A stretch of 50,071 bases of DNA from Pirellula sp. (GCA_021300155.1 JAJTID010000037.1:1-50071), one strand, 5' to 3'. Shown: positions 8,614 through 18,540, counted from the stretch's first letter. Numbers and translations: made by a program. The notes: generated by a model from the letters alone, not told the origin.

Positions 8614-11600
8614 GTGCGTGTATTTGCTCCGTGTTTCGTTTGCGCGTTTTTGGCCTGCGTTTGTAATTCCTGGTTACATAAAATTGCTGCAGATGAGTTT
8701 CCAGCGATAGTGAACTCGGAGAAGTCTTTGGCCAAGCCGATGGATCCGAGCGAGGTGGTCAAGACCGCAAAACTACCGCCTGGATTTGAGCTTTCGGTTT
8801 TCGCGGCCGAGCCAAATGTTCAGAATCCGATCGCGATCACGACGGACGAACGAGGTCGTTTATGGGTCGCGGAAAACTATAGTTGGTCAGGCAGTGGTGC
8901 GGGTGGATTCGATGGGAACCAACGGGACCGAATCGTGGTTCTTGAGGATCAAGATGGAGATGGGAAACACGACAAGCGGACGGTGTTCTTTGACAATGCT
9001 CGCAAGTTGACGAGTATTGAAGTTGGCAATGGTGGAATCTGGGCACTGTGTTTACCGCAGTTATTGTTCTTTCCTGATCGCAATCGAGATGACATTCCAG
9101 ACGGACCTGCAGTTGTCATGCTCGATGGTTTCGATGCCGACGTCGTTGGCCACACACCAGCCAATGGTCTCAAGTGGGGGCCGGACGGTTGGCTTTATGC
9201 TCGGCACGGCATCCAAGCGACTAGCAGCATTGGCAAACCAGGAGCGAGCGATTCTCAACGGATCAAGATCAACACAGGTGTATGGCGTTATCATCCGATT
9301 CGCTGCGAGGTGGAGACGGTCATGCATGGCATGACAAACTCTTGGGGCTTTGACTTCGATCAACATGGCGAGATGTTCGTAATCAATACGGTGATCGGAC
9401 ATTTGTGGCATGTTGTGCCTGGTGCTCATGTGGAAAGGATGTATGGCGTAGATTTGAATCCGCATACGTACCAGTTGATTGCACAAACCGCAGATCATGT
9501 CCATTGGGACACGGGCGAGAAATGGAACACGGTCCAGAAAGGGATGTCGGACAAAACAGACGCCGCTGGAGGAGGACATGCCCATATCGGATTAATGATT
9601 TATCAAGGAGACAATTGGCCTGCTGATTATCGCCATCAGCTCTACACACTCAATCTGCACGGTCTGCGCATCAACAGCAATCGCATGGAGCGACAAAATG
9701 CTGGTTATGTGGGCCGTCGTGCACCGGATCATAGCTTCTTCCGCGATCCCTTTTTTCGAGGTATGGACTTAGTAACGGGCCCCGACGGCGGCGTCTATAT
9801 TGCCGATTGGAGCGATACCGGGGAATGCCACGATCATGATGGGGTCCATCGAACGAGCGGTAGAATTTACAAGCTAACGTATGGACGTATTCCGCCGCAG
9901 CCGGCAGTCGATTTGTATCACTCTTCGAATCAAGAGTTGATTGCACGTCTCTTTGAACCCAACGCCTGGTGGCCTCGCACGGCTAGACGAATATTGACCG
10001 AACGATTTGCAGGAAAGGCGAACGAAGACCTCGCCGCAATCCGCAAAGAGCTGTTGGATAGCTGGAGCAAAGCGGAAAGTGTCGTGGCCAGATTGCGAGT
10101 CATGGAGACGGCATATTCGATCGGTGCCATGAATGAAGAATGGCTATTGGCTCGTCTTGAGTCCTCGGATGAGCATGAGCGAGTTGCAGCGATTCGTTTC
10201 TTAGTCGATGGATTGTCAGCAGACCGAAATGCACCATCGAAGCAGTTGCAATCGGCACTCGTTCGACAAGCGGCAAACGATCCTTCTGGGTTGGTCGCCC
10301 TTTATTTGGCATCATCCATGCAACGATTACCATTGGCCAATCGATGGATCATAGCAAGAGAGCTTGCGACAAAGGAAGCGTTTCGCGATGACCGCATGTT
10401 TCCATCGATGCTTTGGTATGGCATCGAACCGTCGGTGCCTCTGGATATGGCCCAAGCGATTGAGTTAGCTCGACTTTCCCGCATTCCGTTGCTTACGGAG
10501 AACATTGCACGTCGCATTGCGCTCGAGATTGAGAAGCGACCTGAGGTGCTGAATCAGTTGTTGGTATCCGCAGAAAGCGAGTCCTTTCGCCATCCGGAAC
10601 GTGTTGTTGCCGGAGTGGCGAAAGCGTTGCAAGGTTGGCAGAAGGCTACTGCGCCTAGGAATTGGGAGTCGTTCGTTCGCACGATGACATCGAATCATGC
10701 GAAGGTTTCGAGCGATGTGGAACGAGACATCCAGTCGTTACGCTTGGTTTTCGGAGATGGCAGGGCTGTTGAAGAGCTCATGAAGGTCATTGAAGATTCT
10801 GCTGCCGATCCAGAAGCCCGGCGACAAGCTCTGAGGTCGCTTCTCACAAGTCGGACATCCAATGACTCGCAACGCTTATTCAAGTTTTTGGGGGATCGAA
10901 TCCTAGCCCGCGAAGCGATCCGAGGCCTTGCGTTTTACGATCATACCGACACGCCCAAGCAGATATTGAATCGCATCAAGAGCTTTGGGCCAGGCGAACG
11001 AGCGGAGATGATCAACACATTGGCATCGCGAGGACCGTTTGCGAGTGCCTTGATGCAGGCGATTCGCGAGAAGAAGATCGAGCCTCAAGAACTATCCGCG
11101 TTTCATGCGAGACAGATTCGATCCTTTGAGATCGATGCGTTGAACCGCGAACTGAGTGAGCTTTGGGGTGATGTTCGAACCACCACCGAGGACAAGCGTC
11201 AGATAATGGACGAACTGAAAGGATCGATGGATGCGAATACGTTAGCGAAAAGTGATTTGCGAGACGGTCGCGCTGTATTTCAAAAGAGCTGTGCCAATTG
11301 TCACGTCCTGTTCGGGGCGGGCACTAAAGTTGGTCCGGACCTGACAGGTTCCAACCGAAAAAACATCGATTATCTACTTGAGAATATCGTCGACCCCAGC
11401 GCAAGCGTGGGTGCCGAGTTTAGAACATTGATGGTGCTGTTGGAGGATGGTCGAGCGGTCAACGGTGTCGTCGCCGCTGAAACTGAACGAACACTTACGT
11501 TGCAAACATTGCAAGAGCGCGTGACTTTAGATCGTAACGAGATCGACACCATCAAGAAGTCGACGACTTCCCTGATGCCTGACGGTCTTCTTCAGAACCT

Positions 11601-11670
11601 CTCGAAAGAGCAAGTGCGAAACTTGTTTGCGTACTTGATGGCAGATGCACAAGTGGCGTTGCCAGAATAG
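8614..11670 (+). CDS. Secreted PVC-type dehydrogenase/cytochrome c with HEAT-like middle
   Basis: A 1018-residue exported protein starting at GTG 8614, with AGGA about 8 nt upstream and a short hydrophobic signal. Residues about 55-430 match the putative membrane-bound dehydrogenase propeller of planctomycetes (LPPGFELSVFAAEP, GRLWVAENYSW, GPDGWLYARHG, GPDGGVYIADW). A helical, HEAT-like middle follows. The C-terminal heme domain has CANCH at 893-897, then GPDLTGSNRKNIDYLLENIVDPSASV, the hallmark of the PVC heme-binding domain. One c-type heme is predicted. These proteins are abundant in planctomycetes and are thought to oxidise sugars or other organics outside the cytoplasm; substrate unknown. 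A related but larger fusion lies at 36948-41333. Confidence 0.93.
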   Translation: MRVFAPCFVCAFLACVCNSWLHKIAADEFPAIVNSEKSLAKPMDPSEVVKTAKLPPGFELSVFAAEPNVQNPIAITTDERGRLWVAENYSWSGSGAGGFDGNQRDRIVVLEDQDGDGKHDKRTVFFDNARKLTSIEVGNGGIWALCLPQLLFFPDRNRDDIPDGPAVVMLDGFDADVVGHTPANGLKWGPDGWLYARHGIQATSSIGKPGASDSQRIKINTGVWRYHPIRCEVETVMHGMTNSWGFDFDQHGEMFVINTVIGHLWHVVPGAHVERMYGVDLNPHTYQLIAQTADHVHWDTGEKWNTVQKGMSDKTDAAGGGHAHIGLMIYQGDNWPADYRHQLYTLNLHGLRINSNRMERQNAGYVGRRAPDHSFFRDPFFRGMDLVTGPDGGVYIADWSDTGECHDHDGVHRTSGRIYKLTYGRIPPQPAVDLYHSSNQELIARLFEPNAWWPRTARRILTERFAGKANEDLAAIRKELLDSWSKAESVVARLRVMETAYSIGAMNEEWLLARLESSDEHERVAAIRFLVDGLSADRNAPSKQLQSALVRQAANDPSGLVALYLASSMQRLPLANRWIIARELATKEAFRDDRMFPSMLWYGIEPSVPLDMAQAIELARLSRIPLLTENIARRIALEIEKRPEVLNQLLVSAESESFRHPERVVAGVAKALQGWQKATAPRNWESFVRTMTSNHAKVSSDVERDIQSLRLVFGDGRAVEELMKVIEDSAADPEARRQALRSLLTSRTSNDSQRLFKFLGDRILAREAIRGLAFYDHTDTPKQILNRIKSFGPGERAEMINTLASRGPFASALMQAIREKKIEPQELSAFHARQIRSFEIDALNRELSELWGDVRTTTEDKRQIMDELKGSMDANTLAKSDLRDGRAVFQKSCANCHVLFGAGTKVGPDLTGSNRKNIDYLLENIVDPSASVGAEFRTLMVLLEDGRAVNGVVAAETERTLTLQTLQERVTLDRNEIDTIKKSTTSLMPDGLLQNLSKEQVRNLFAYLMADAQVALPE

Positions 11671-11690
11671 GCCAACCATTCGAGCTAAAG

Positions 11691-11867
11691 TTACCGAGTA
11701 GTTTGCACAGGTACGCGGCTGATGTAGGGGTGAGAAATCTGACGAGTTCCCGCAATGACGGTTACGGAGGCTGCAACGAGAAGAATAACCATGACCGAGT
11801 ACTCAATAGGGCTCGGGCCTTCGCCGCCAACGATCATCGACTCCAGCTTTTTTCGCAATGTTTTCAT
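11691..11867 (-). CDS. Flp-type (type IVb) prepilin, 58 aa
   Basis: Small gene convergent with the upstream cytochrome gene. The ATG at 11867 has AGGA about 9 nt upstream on the minus strand; a longer in-frame start (12035) adds 56 residues that look non-coding. The sequence after a basic leader is GPSPIEYSVMVILLVAASVTVIAG. This fits the Flp prepilin rule of cleavage after Gly with Glu at +5 and Tyr at +6 of the mature protein, then one hydrophobic helix. Flp pilins are processed by a prepilin peptidase and assembled by Tad machinery. No tad assembly, peptidase or other pilin gene lies nearby; the secretion ATPases at 44-50 kb are of the PilB/PilT/GspE type. Confidence 0.85.
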   Translation of the reverse strand: MKTLRKKLESMIVGGEGPSPIEYSVMVILLVAASVTVIAGTRQISHPYISRVPVQTTR

Positions 11868-12166
11868 GTTTCCAGTTCCTGAGGGACGGAAATGTATTCC
11901 GCATACCCGATCGCAAGTGAATGAACATTGGGCTTCCTTTGCCGATAACTCGGGCTTGCCCCTTACCGCCATCCCTAGACCTACAGTGGGTATCGACCAT
12001 TTGGACAATGGTTCTGAAGGGAATAGGTGAGGCAAGAAGATTCGCTAAAAGCCAACTTTTGAGATATTTGCTACGAGTTATCAATTCGGGAACTTGACTT
12101 TCGTCCTTCGTCTCCTACAGTCCCGCGCACGCAACGTTCCATGTTCAGCGAGGGAAGGGAAATTGG

Positions 12167-13414
12167 ATGAAACGACGAGATTTTCTGGTGGGTTCCGCGA
12201 CGGCATTAGGATCGGGCATTTCTGCCTGCGTATTGGGGACAGAGCCTGAAAACAAACCATGGTCCACTTGGCGAGGCCCTCGCCGTGACGGAATTGTGGA
12301 TGGGCAGAAATGGCCGGCTTCACTCGAAGGAGACTCGTTGACAAAGTTGTGGAGCCAGCCCTTAGGTGACAGCTACTCAGGGCCCGTGACATGCGGCGAA
12401 ACGGTCTTTACTACAGATAGCAAAGCTGGGAAAGAAACGACTTACGGGTTTTCCGTTCAGAGCGGAGAACCGGTCTGGCAGCAAACGTGGAAAGGGGCAC
12501 ACAACGTTCCTTTTTTTGCGGCCCGAAACGGAAATTGGATTCGATCCACACCTGCGACGGATGAATCCAGTATCTATGTCGGGGGCATACGAGCTGTTGT
12601 CGTTGCGATGAATACCAAGGATGGTTCCGAAAGGTGGAGAGTCGATTTTGCAGAGAAGTCCGGAAAAGTTCCCGACTTCGGCATGGTTTGCTCGCCTCTT
12701 ATCGATGGCGGATTCCTTTATGTCCAGGCCGGAAAAGGTCTGCACAAGATGAACTGTAGCGATGGATCCATCCTATGGTCCAGTTTGGCGGATTCAGGTG
12801 ACATCATGTCGAGCGGTTCATTCTCCTCTCCGATTATCGCGGAACTCAATGGAGTTCGGCAGCTTGTTGTTCAGACGCGGACATATCTTACCGGAGTGAA
12901 TCTTGAAACCGGCGAACCATACTGGCGATACGATGTTGCTGCGTTTCGTGGGATGAATATTCTTACACCGACGATCTGGAACAATGCGATCTTCACGAGT
13001 AGCTACGGTGGCAAGTCAATCTTGATCGACGTCGTAGACAACAAGAAACCCACGATTCGATGGGAGAACAAGATTGAGGCATATATGTCCTCGCCACTTG
13101 TTATCAACGACCATCTTTACATGCATCTCAAGAATAAGCGGTTTGCCTGTATCGATTTATCGATGGGCAAAGAAACTTGGGTTACAAAGCCATTTGGCGA
13201 GTACTGGAGCACGTTGACGGATGGCGAGAAGATCCTCGCGCTCGACCAAGATGGCACACTTCGGCTCATCCAATCCAATCCAAAGGCCTACACGCAACTC
13301 TCCGAGCGAAAGGTTACTAGCGACGAGGAAGAATCATGGGCACACGTTGCGGTGCTACCTCAGAAGATATTGGTCCGCTCTCAAAAAGCGCTCATCGCCT
13401 TCCGTTGGGCGTAG
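12167..13414 (+). CDS. Tat-exported PQQ-like beta-propeller protein
   Basis: A 415-residue protein beginning with a twin-arginine signal (MKRRDFLVGSATALGSG) and an ACVL stretch that could be a weak lipobox. The mature part has repeated propeller blades with W-motifs and Asp/Gly turns (PWSTWRGPRRDG, SGEPVWQQTWKG, DGSERWRVDF, TGEPYWRYDV), typical of PQQ-binding-like repeat proteins of planctomycetes. Residues needed for true PQQ catalysis are not recognisable, so a binding or scaffold role is equally likely. GGGAAGGGAAATT precedes the ATG. The gene stands alone, with the Flp prepilin divergent upstream. Confidence 0.88.
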   Translation: MKRRDFLVGSATALGSGISACVLGTEPENKPWSTWRGPRRDGIVDGQKWPASLEGDSLTKLWSQPLGDSYSGPVTCGETVFTTDSKAGKETTYGFSVQSGEPVWQQTWKGAHNVPFFAARNGNWIRSTPATDESSIYVGGIRAVVVAMNTKDGSERWRVDFAEKSGKVPDFGMVCSPLIDGGFLYVQAGKGLHKMNCSDGSILWSSLADSGDIMSSGSFSSPIIAELNGVRQLVVQTRTYLTGVNLETGEPYWRYDVAAFRGMNILTPTIWNNAIFTSSYGGKSILIDVVDNKKPTIRWENKIEAYMSSPLVINDHLYMHLKNKRFACIDLSMGKETWVTKPFGEYWSTLTDGEKILALDQDGTLRLIQSNPKAYTQLSERKVTSDEEESWAHVAVLPQKILVRSQKALIAFRWA

Positions 13415-13449
13415 CCCATCGAGCCTATTTGTTCGCGAGATCCTGATTC

Positions 13450-13472
13450 ATCGCGCCGCGAAGTGGCGCGAT
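13450..13472 (+). terminator. Hairpin after the propeller gene
   Basis: ATCGCGCC, a 7-nt loop, then GGCGCGAT gives a perfect 8-bp stem 35 bp past the stop. Only a short TTTGG follows, so intrinsic termination would be weak. Confidence 0.45.
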
Positions 13473-13614
13473 TTGGCTTGCAACGTCACGACATCCAAAA
13501 GCTCTGATCGGGCGAATACTTCCCGAGGTCGATGGAGGTCGAAATGAATTAGGGACGGCCGGGACATTGGTTCCAGCCGACCTAGCATTTTATTGGTTTT
13601 GTCGCAAGCAGAAC

Positions 13615-13836
13615 TTAGATCACGCCGCCGTGAACGCGGTATGGCGTCATATGGTCCGGTTGATCAAGGAACCAGAATCGTTCCCACTCTTGTACAATCC
13701 CACGGAGGTTTTCCGACGTGTAGATCAACTGTTCTGCCCGTTTGGATGGCTTGGCCGAATAAATAGGCAACGCACAGCCTACCATTGGGACTGTCGTGCA
13801 AACCACCAAAAGCAACCATCCTAATTGCCGACGCAT
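13615..13836 (-). CDS. Small lipoprotein, 73 aa
   Basis: ATG at 13836 opens MRRQLGWLLLVVCTTVPMVGCALPIYS, a lipoprotein signal with lipobox MVGC; the mature chain would begin at the Cys. The short mature part ends in ERFWFLDQPDHMTPYRVHGGVI. A similar ending (DQPxHxTxxRxHGGI) is, from memory, common in small planctomycete lipoproteins, but I cannot check this here. It lies 37 bp downstream of the HU-like gene on the same strand and may share its transcript. Function unknown. Confidence 0.75.
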   Translation of the reverse strand: MRRQLGWLLLVVCTTVPMVGCALPIYSAKPSKRAEQLIYTSENLRGIVQEWERFWFLDQPDHMTPYRVHGGVI

Positions 13837-13873
13837 TTCATCTACTCCGTGAAGTCGTGTCCTAAGCTTCTCC

Positions 13874-14263
13874 CTAGAGAAGCGAGTTTTCTGAGTCGTT
13901 TTCTTCGTCCAGGCTTTCTTCGCCAGCGACATCAAGTCTTCCCGACGCGATGTCGTCTCGAATTTTCTGAGCCAGCGAAGTTCCTTCAATTGCATTGACT
14001 CGTTGTTCCATGATCTTGCCGGGCTTGAAGGTGACGACAAACTTTTCGGGGACCTCGACTTGTCGTCCAGTCCTCGGATTTCTCGCCTTCCTCGCGGCCC
14101 TGGTTCGAACCTGGAACACGCCGAAATTTCGCAATTCGATGCGACCTTCCTCTTCCAACGTTCGAATGATCGCATCAAAAGTTCGTTGAACAATTGCTTT
14201 GATCTGCTGTTGGTTGAGTCCGGTTTCGTCGGAAATCGTTTTCACGATCTCTTTCTTTGTCAC
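13874..14263 (-). CDS. HU/IHF family DNA-binding protein with acidic tail
   Basis: Start is the GTG at 14263, preceded 5-6 nt upstream by AGGAGGA. The 129-residue product begins [16 protein letters not shown] and follows the HU fold: an N-terminal helical dimerisation part, then the beta arm region with [27 protein letters not shown], where the RNPxTG tip that inserts into DNA is intact. After the usual HU length of about 90 residues there is an extension of about 35 residues ending in an acidic run ([14 protein letters not shown]). It should bend and compact DNA. The acidic tail could modulate binding, but that is inference. Confidence 0.93.
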   Translation of the reverse strand: MTKKEIVKTISDETGLNQQQIKAIVQRTFDAIIRTLEEEGRIELRNFGVFQVRTRAARKARNPRTGRQVEVPEKFVVTFKPGKIMEQRVNAIEGTSLAQKIRDDIASGRLDVAGEESLDEENDSENSLL

Positions 14264-14476
14264 GGCATTCCTCCTAGGGCTCGAGATACAACCTAAGTCC
14301 TTTGAGGGTTTAGGTTTAAAACAAGAGTCTAGGATTGCAGGCAAAGTTCGTCAAGGTAGTAGACGAGCCGCCAAGAGCCGGTTCAATCCGCGCATTCCGC
14401 ATAGGAGTTATCGGCAGAAGACCCGTCAAACTTGATACAAGATGGTCGTTTTCGGTAGACTTTTCCGCCGGCGAAA

Positions 14477-16717
14477 CTAGAAACTTCCCAGTTTTTTGGT
14501 TGATAGCAAAACAATTGCCTTTTTCGAGTCATTCCCCGCAAATTCCAGCATACGCCCCGCCTCTCCACGCTCCAAAGCCGTCGGATATCTTCCCACAGTC
14601 ATCAGGTAGGTGTGGTTCAATTGGTCGTCCCAGGAAAGATTCGACTTCGAGATTACGCTTGCAAATCGATCTAGATTTGCATAGGGAGCATCAACGGACA
14701 TGAGGAACAGAAGTTTCTCACCTTCGTCCAATTCGGGCTTCTTTTTTGTGAGGGGCGGCGTCTTGAGCGCACCGGGTTGGGCCAGCGTCGGATTTGAGAG
14801 GTTTCCTTTGGTTTGTAACCAACCTGCAATCTGAGTTACCGAAGTCTGGGGCGTCCCCGAAGCGCGTTCGCGACTTGACGGTGCGAAAGCAAACAATCGA
14901 GCACCGCGATGATAATCTGCCAGCAATGCGTTGGAAGCGTTCATATACCACTGGGTAGTCAGTTTCGCTTCCGCGACTCCCATCGCTTTGCTTAGAAGTA
15001 GCGAAGCTACCAATTCCTGCAGGCTCCCCGAAACATGCAGTTGTCTTGCGAGCAATTCCTTGAGATCGGCTCGCTCGACATTGGCTTCTGCATCTGAAAG
15101 TCCATAAACTGGCACTAATGGTTGCTGAACAACTTGAGTCCATACAAATTCAGCGACACCGGAACGAGCTAGTGCCGAACGACGAATCCAATCTCCTAGT
15201 TCACTTGTCGCATACTCTTTACCATCGATATTGACGTTTACATTCGGCGGCGCGAGAACAAGCTTCCCTTCGTTGTCCTCATAAAAAAAACCTTGGTTTT
15301 TATTGGGTCGATTCGGCGATTCCTCGACGGCTTTTCGACTCGCGATCATTTTTTCGACAGTGGCAGGAAACGACCAGAAACTTCCAGCGACATTGCCAGC
15401 ATTTTTTGAGAATGTTGTGATTTCTTCGGATTCACTTTCATGGCACTGCGTGCAAGTGATCCATTGGTTCCCGGTACGATGCAAAAGTGTATAAGCCACA
15501 TTGAGGGTTGGAATGTCGCTTTTTCGTGCAACATGCATCTTAACTTTGCTCGAAGAGGGCACACTCGATTCGACCATGACACCCGTCTTCAATTGTTCAG
15601 AAACCCAGTACGATGCGGGATCAGTCCGATTGGTGTCGCTGGAAACGAGCGCGACTTCGACCTCCACAAGACTTTGCTTCTGTTGGATACTGGTTTGTAT
15701 CCAATCAACGAAGCGCAAGAGCTCTAAAGCGCGATTCCTCTTCAGTGGAATCGAGGTCCCCAAATAATGTTCCGCAAGCAACGAGCCCCAATGAATCGAA
15801 AATTCCTCGGACTCTACTAATCGATCGACATAACTAGCCCGCGGGTTCTCGGATTTGTCGATCCGGAATGATTCTTTTTCGGCTGCTGTCGGTTTCCTTC
15901 CGATCGCCGACTGAGTTACTCTCGACAACCAAAGGTCGAGGGAACTATCCTCTTTGACTGGAACGTTAAAGTGACTCCAGATGTGCTCCATTTGCGAATC
16001 GATTACATTGGCGATTTCAAACCTAGACATTCGAGGTTTGGACGGTAACTCCACGTCGGTTTTTCCCGGCCCGGCGGTCTTGAAAGCTTCTTTAGCGGGT
16101 GGAGTCGTTGCAACTACAGTGTCTGGCACTTTTTCAGTCGAGGAAGGTAGGGCATCGAGTGCTGTTGATTCTTGCCTCACGTTTTCTATCGATGGATTCA
16201 CGATCGGCGTTTCCGCCAACGCATCTCTAACACTAGGCGCGGTCTGATTCCAAGGCAACCAAGTCTGCTTTGGCAATATCAGATAGGCGATACAAAGAGA
16301 GGCTGCTAAACCAACAAAGGCGGCTATCGTTCGTACTCGTTTGTAATCCCACCAATAGGGATCCAATCGCTTGATCGGTTTTTCGGCAAACTTACTCGCA
16401 ACACGACCAGGCGAAGACGGTTGACCGAATTCGATGTCCGCTTGCGCGGCCCCGAGAGCCGCATCGAGTTCATCATCGGTGAATGATCGCTTGCTCAAGA
16501 GCGTGGAGTTATCGGTTCGGCGCGAATCGAGACTCGATAGAATGCGTTGTTCAAAATCTGGTGGGAGTTTTCTCTTCAGAAAGTCACGTAGTATTGCGTT
16601 CAATACCAGCTCGTCCGCCGAGCGATTCGAAAATCGACTATCGGTTGAAGATTGATCCGATGAAGGCTTCTCTATAGATTGATCGGAGTTTTTCTTATCC
16701 ACCTTGTAATTTCCCAT
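14477..16717 (-). CDS. Single-pass membrane protein with DUF1549-like exterior, partner of ECF sigma factor
   Basis: A 746-residue protein whose start overlaps the end of the sigma-factor gene by 23 bp. The N-terminal 125 residues are hydrophilic and predicted cytoplasmic; they lack the His/Cys pattern of zinc anti-sigma domains. A single membrane helix (about 130-148) follows a basic KRVR. The exterior resembles DUF1549 (DSQMEHIWSHFNV..., SYVDRLVESEEFSIHWGSLLAEHYLG) and has TCTQCHES, with CxxCH at 422-426. Its end resembles DUF1553 (NHTYLMTVGRYPTALERGEAGRML). Position and topology suggest an anti-sigma-like regulator that senses something outside. That role is inferred; no known anti-sigma domain is recognised. 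Confidence 0.82.
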   Translation of the reverse strand: MGNYKVDKKNSDQSIEKPSSDQSSTDSRFSNRSADELVLNAILRDFLKRKLPPDFEQRILSSLDSRRTDNSTLLSKRSFTDDELDAALGAAQADIEFGQPSSPGRVASKFAEKPIKRLDPYWWDYKRVRTIAAFVGLAASLCIAYLILPKQTWLPWNQTAPSVRDALAETPIVNPSIENVRQESTALDALPSSTEKVPDTVVATTPPAKEAFKTAGPGKTDVELPSKPRMSRFEIANVIDSQMEHIWSHFNVPVKEDSSLDLWLSRVTQSAIGRKPTAAEKESFRIDKSENPRASYVDRLVESEEFSIHWGSLLAEHYLGTSIPLKRNRALELLRFVDWIQTSIQQKQSLVEVEVALVSSDTNRTDPASYWVSEQLKTGVMVESSVPSSSKVKMHVARKSDIPTLNVAYTLLHRTGNQWITCTQCHESESEEITTFSKNAGNVAGSFWSFPATVEKMIASRKAVEESPNRPNKNQGFFYEDNEGKLVLAPPNVNVNIDGKEYATSELGDWIRRSALARSGVAEFVWTQVVQQPLVPVYGLSDAEANVERADLKELLARQLHVSGSLQELVASLLLSKAMGVAEAKLTTQWYMNASNALLADYHRGARLFAFAPSSRERASGTPQTSVTQIAGWLQTKGNLSNPTLAQPGALKTPPLTKKKPELDEGEKLLFLMSVDAPYANLDRFASVISKSNLSWDDQLNHTYLMTVGRYPTALERGEAGRMLEFAGNDSKKAIVLLSTKKLGSF

Positions 16718-17255
16718 CCAAACACTGACGCAGTTGAGTCTTCGCTCTCTGCATTAAATTCTTGGCACCGTGTTCTGTTATCCCTAGCTTCGAAGCGATT
16801 CGTTCCCGCGATGCATCTTCGGAGAAACGCATTCGCAACGAGAGTTGCGCCCTCTCTGTTAGTCGAGAAAAGCAATCTTCTAACGCGTCAAAGACTTCGG
16901 TCCCTCGTCCATCTTCTCCAGACCAACGCATCCATTGTTCGTCCAGCGCATCAAGCTCATGCGTCGTCGTCACTTTGCGATGCTTGCGCCGGTAGGAAAC
17001 CAACAAGTGGTACGCGACTCGACGCAAATACGAGCTTGTTGCTGCAGGGCTAATCTGAACGAACGGCCGTCTCAGCACGGCGATGAAGGTTTCCTGGGTC
17101 AGATCGTCAGCCAGTGACTGCTCACACCCCAAAGCACGAAGATATCTCCAAACACTGGTTTGGTACTCGCGTATGAGCATTTCTGGCTCAAGCGCAGTCT
17201 CATCATTCCGAGTGAGTTTCTCGTCATTCTGAGATATGAATGGGTCGCTGGACAA
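16695..17255 (-). CDS. ECF RNA polymerase sigma factor
   Basis: A 186-residue sigma-70 family protein of the extracytoplasmic-function type. Region 2 is seen in SVWRYLRALGCEQSLADDLTQETFIAVLRR with the DDLTQETF core, then YLRRVAYHLLVSYRRKHRK. Region 4 is in LTERAQLSLRMRFSEDASRERIASKLGITEHGAKNLMQRAKTQLRQCL, with its helix-turn-helix. Regions 1 and 3 are absent. The open frame begins with TTG at 17255, only 10 nt after the DUF1501 stop; an internal ATG at residue 26 is an alternative start. It is third in a minus-strand operon and overlaps the membrane protein gene, the usual arrangement for a sigma factor and its regulator. Confidence 0.92.
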   Translation of the reverse strand: MSSDPFISQNDEKLTRNDETALEPEMLIREYQTSVWRYLRALGCEQSLADDLTQETFIAVLRRPFVQISPAATSSYLRRVAYHLLVSYRRKHRKVTTTHELDALDEQWMRWSGEDGRGTEVFDALEDCFSRLTERAQLSLRMRFSEDASRERIASKLGITEHGAKNLMQRAKTQLRQCLDGKLQGG

Positions 17256-17265
17256 GGATCAATGC

Positions 17266-18540
17266 TCAGGAAAAAAGTTCTTTGATGATCTTTCCGCTAT
17301 TGGCAATTTTCATCGGGCGACCATTACGGCTAGTAAATGTAGTCTCCAACGATATCCCCAAACCTTGGCAAACGGAAGCCATCAAATCTTCAGAAGAGTA
17401 AGGTTCTCCGACGACCTCCGTACCATCCGCATTGGTGGCACCAACGGCCTGTCCACCTTTGATTCCGCCCCCCCCCACAACGACGCTCCAAGCTCTCGCC
17501 CAATGGTCGCGCCCCGCATCTGCATTGATTCGAGGGGTTCGACTAAACTCACCCATCCACACGATCATCGTGTCCTTCAATAGCCCACGTTGATCCAAGT
17601 CTTCGGTGAGGGCAGCCATAGCCCGATCCAGAACTGGTAAGCGGTCGTTTTCGAGAGTCCTGAAGATCCCTTGGTGATTGTCCCATCCTCCCAAGTCAAC
17701 TTCAACGAATGGCACACCTGCTTCTACCAAGCGTCGGGCTAACAAACACCCTTGGCCGAAGCCGTTTATTCCATACTTTTCTTTTGCTTCTTGGGGTTCT
17801 TTATCAACTTCGTAAGCCTTCATTTGCTCACTTCCCAAAAGATCATAGGTTTTGCCCAAGACCTTTCGATGGTCCTCGGCGAGCGTCCCTCGTCGCTGCC
17901 CGATGAATCCATCTTCAATGGCCTTGAGAGCGATTTGACGTTGCCCAATTCTTTCTTTGCCAAGTCCAGAATCGAGATTTCGAATTCGGCCATTGCTCGA
18001 CACGTTGAGAGGCGCCCAGGACATGCCCAAGAAGCCTGGTCCCTCGCTTGCACCGCCGACAGAAACGAACGGAGGAATCGCCAATTCGGGGCGTTGCGAC
18101 ATGAGTTCGTGTGCAATGACTGCACCATAGCTAGGATAATCGACGTTCGGATCTGGAACGTATCCGGTGTGCATATAATAGCGACCACGATTGTGGTCCG
18201 CTTCTCGTGTGCTCATCGATCGAACGATAGCCATATGATGCATCTGCTTGGCCATCATCGGCATGTGTTCTGATATTTGAACATCCCCCGAAGTGGAAAT
18301 CGGTTTGAATGGTCCGCCATTGTCGGTACCAGGCTTCAAGTCCCAAATATCCATGGAGCTAGGACCACCACCCATCCAAAGAAGTATGCAAGATTTTCGG
18401 TTCGCTTTGAGCGTGTCCGCATGTACACGCAACGAGTGCCCCAGAGAAAGGGACGACCCAAGCATGGTTGCAGCACCTGCCATGTGCGACATAAAGTGAC
18501 GACGGCTCATACCCATCGGAGTTGCAAATCGAGACCACAT
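17266..18540 (-). CDS. DUF1501 domain protein, Tat-exported
   Basis: A 424-residue member of the DUF1501 family (sulfatase/alkaline-phosphatase-like fold), which is greatly expanded in planctomycetes. The N-terminus has a Tat motif (MSRRHFMSHMAGAATML). Characteristic stretches are CILLWMGGGPSSMDIWDLKPG, HHMAIVRSMSTREADHNRGRYYMHTGY, VPFVEVDLGGWDNHQG and DTMIVWMGEFSRTPRIN. It lies between the DUF1549/DUF1553 gene (97 bp upstream) and the sigma factor (10 nt downstream). DUF1501 and DUF1549/DUF1553 genes are commonly paired in these bacteria. Biochemical function is not established. Confidence 0.93.
   Translation of the reverse strand: MWSRFATPMGMSRRHFMSHMAGAATMLGSSLSLGHSLRVHADTLKANRKSCILLWMGGGPSSMDIWDLKPGTDNGGPFKPISTSGDVQISEHMPMMAKQMHHMAIVRSMSTREADHNRGRYYMHTGYVPDPNVDYPSYGAVIAHELMSQRPELAIPPFVSVGGASEGPGFLGMSWAPLNVSSNGRIRNLDSGLGKERIGQRQIALKAIEDGFIGQRRGTLAEDHRKVLGKTYDLLGSEQMKAYEVDKEPQEAKEKYGINGFGQGCLLARRLVEAGVPFVEVDLGGWDNHQGIFRTLENDRLPVLDRAMAALTEDLDQRGLLKDTMIVWMGEFSRTPRINADAGRDHWARAWSVVVGGGGIKGGQAVGATNADGTEVVGEPYSSEDLMASVCQGLGISLETTFTSRNGRPMKIANSGKIIKELFS

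Noticed and set aside
13221-13547. Plus-strand frame overlapping the end of the propeller gene
   Set aside because: Out of frame with a clear gene for most of its length and without a recognisable product.
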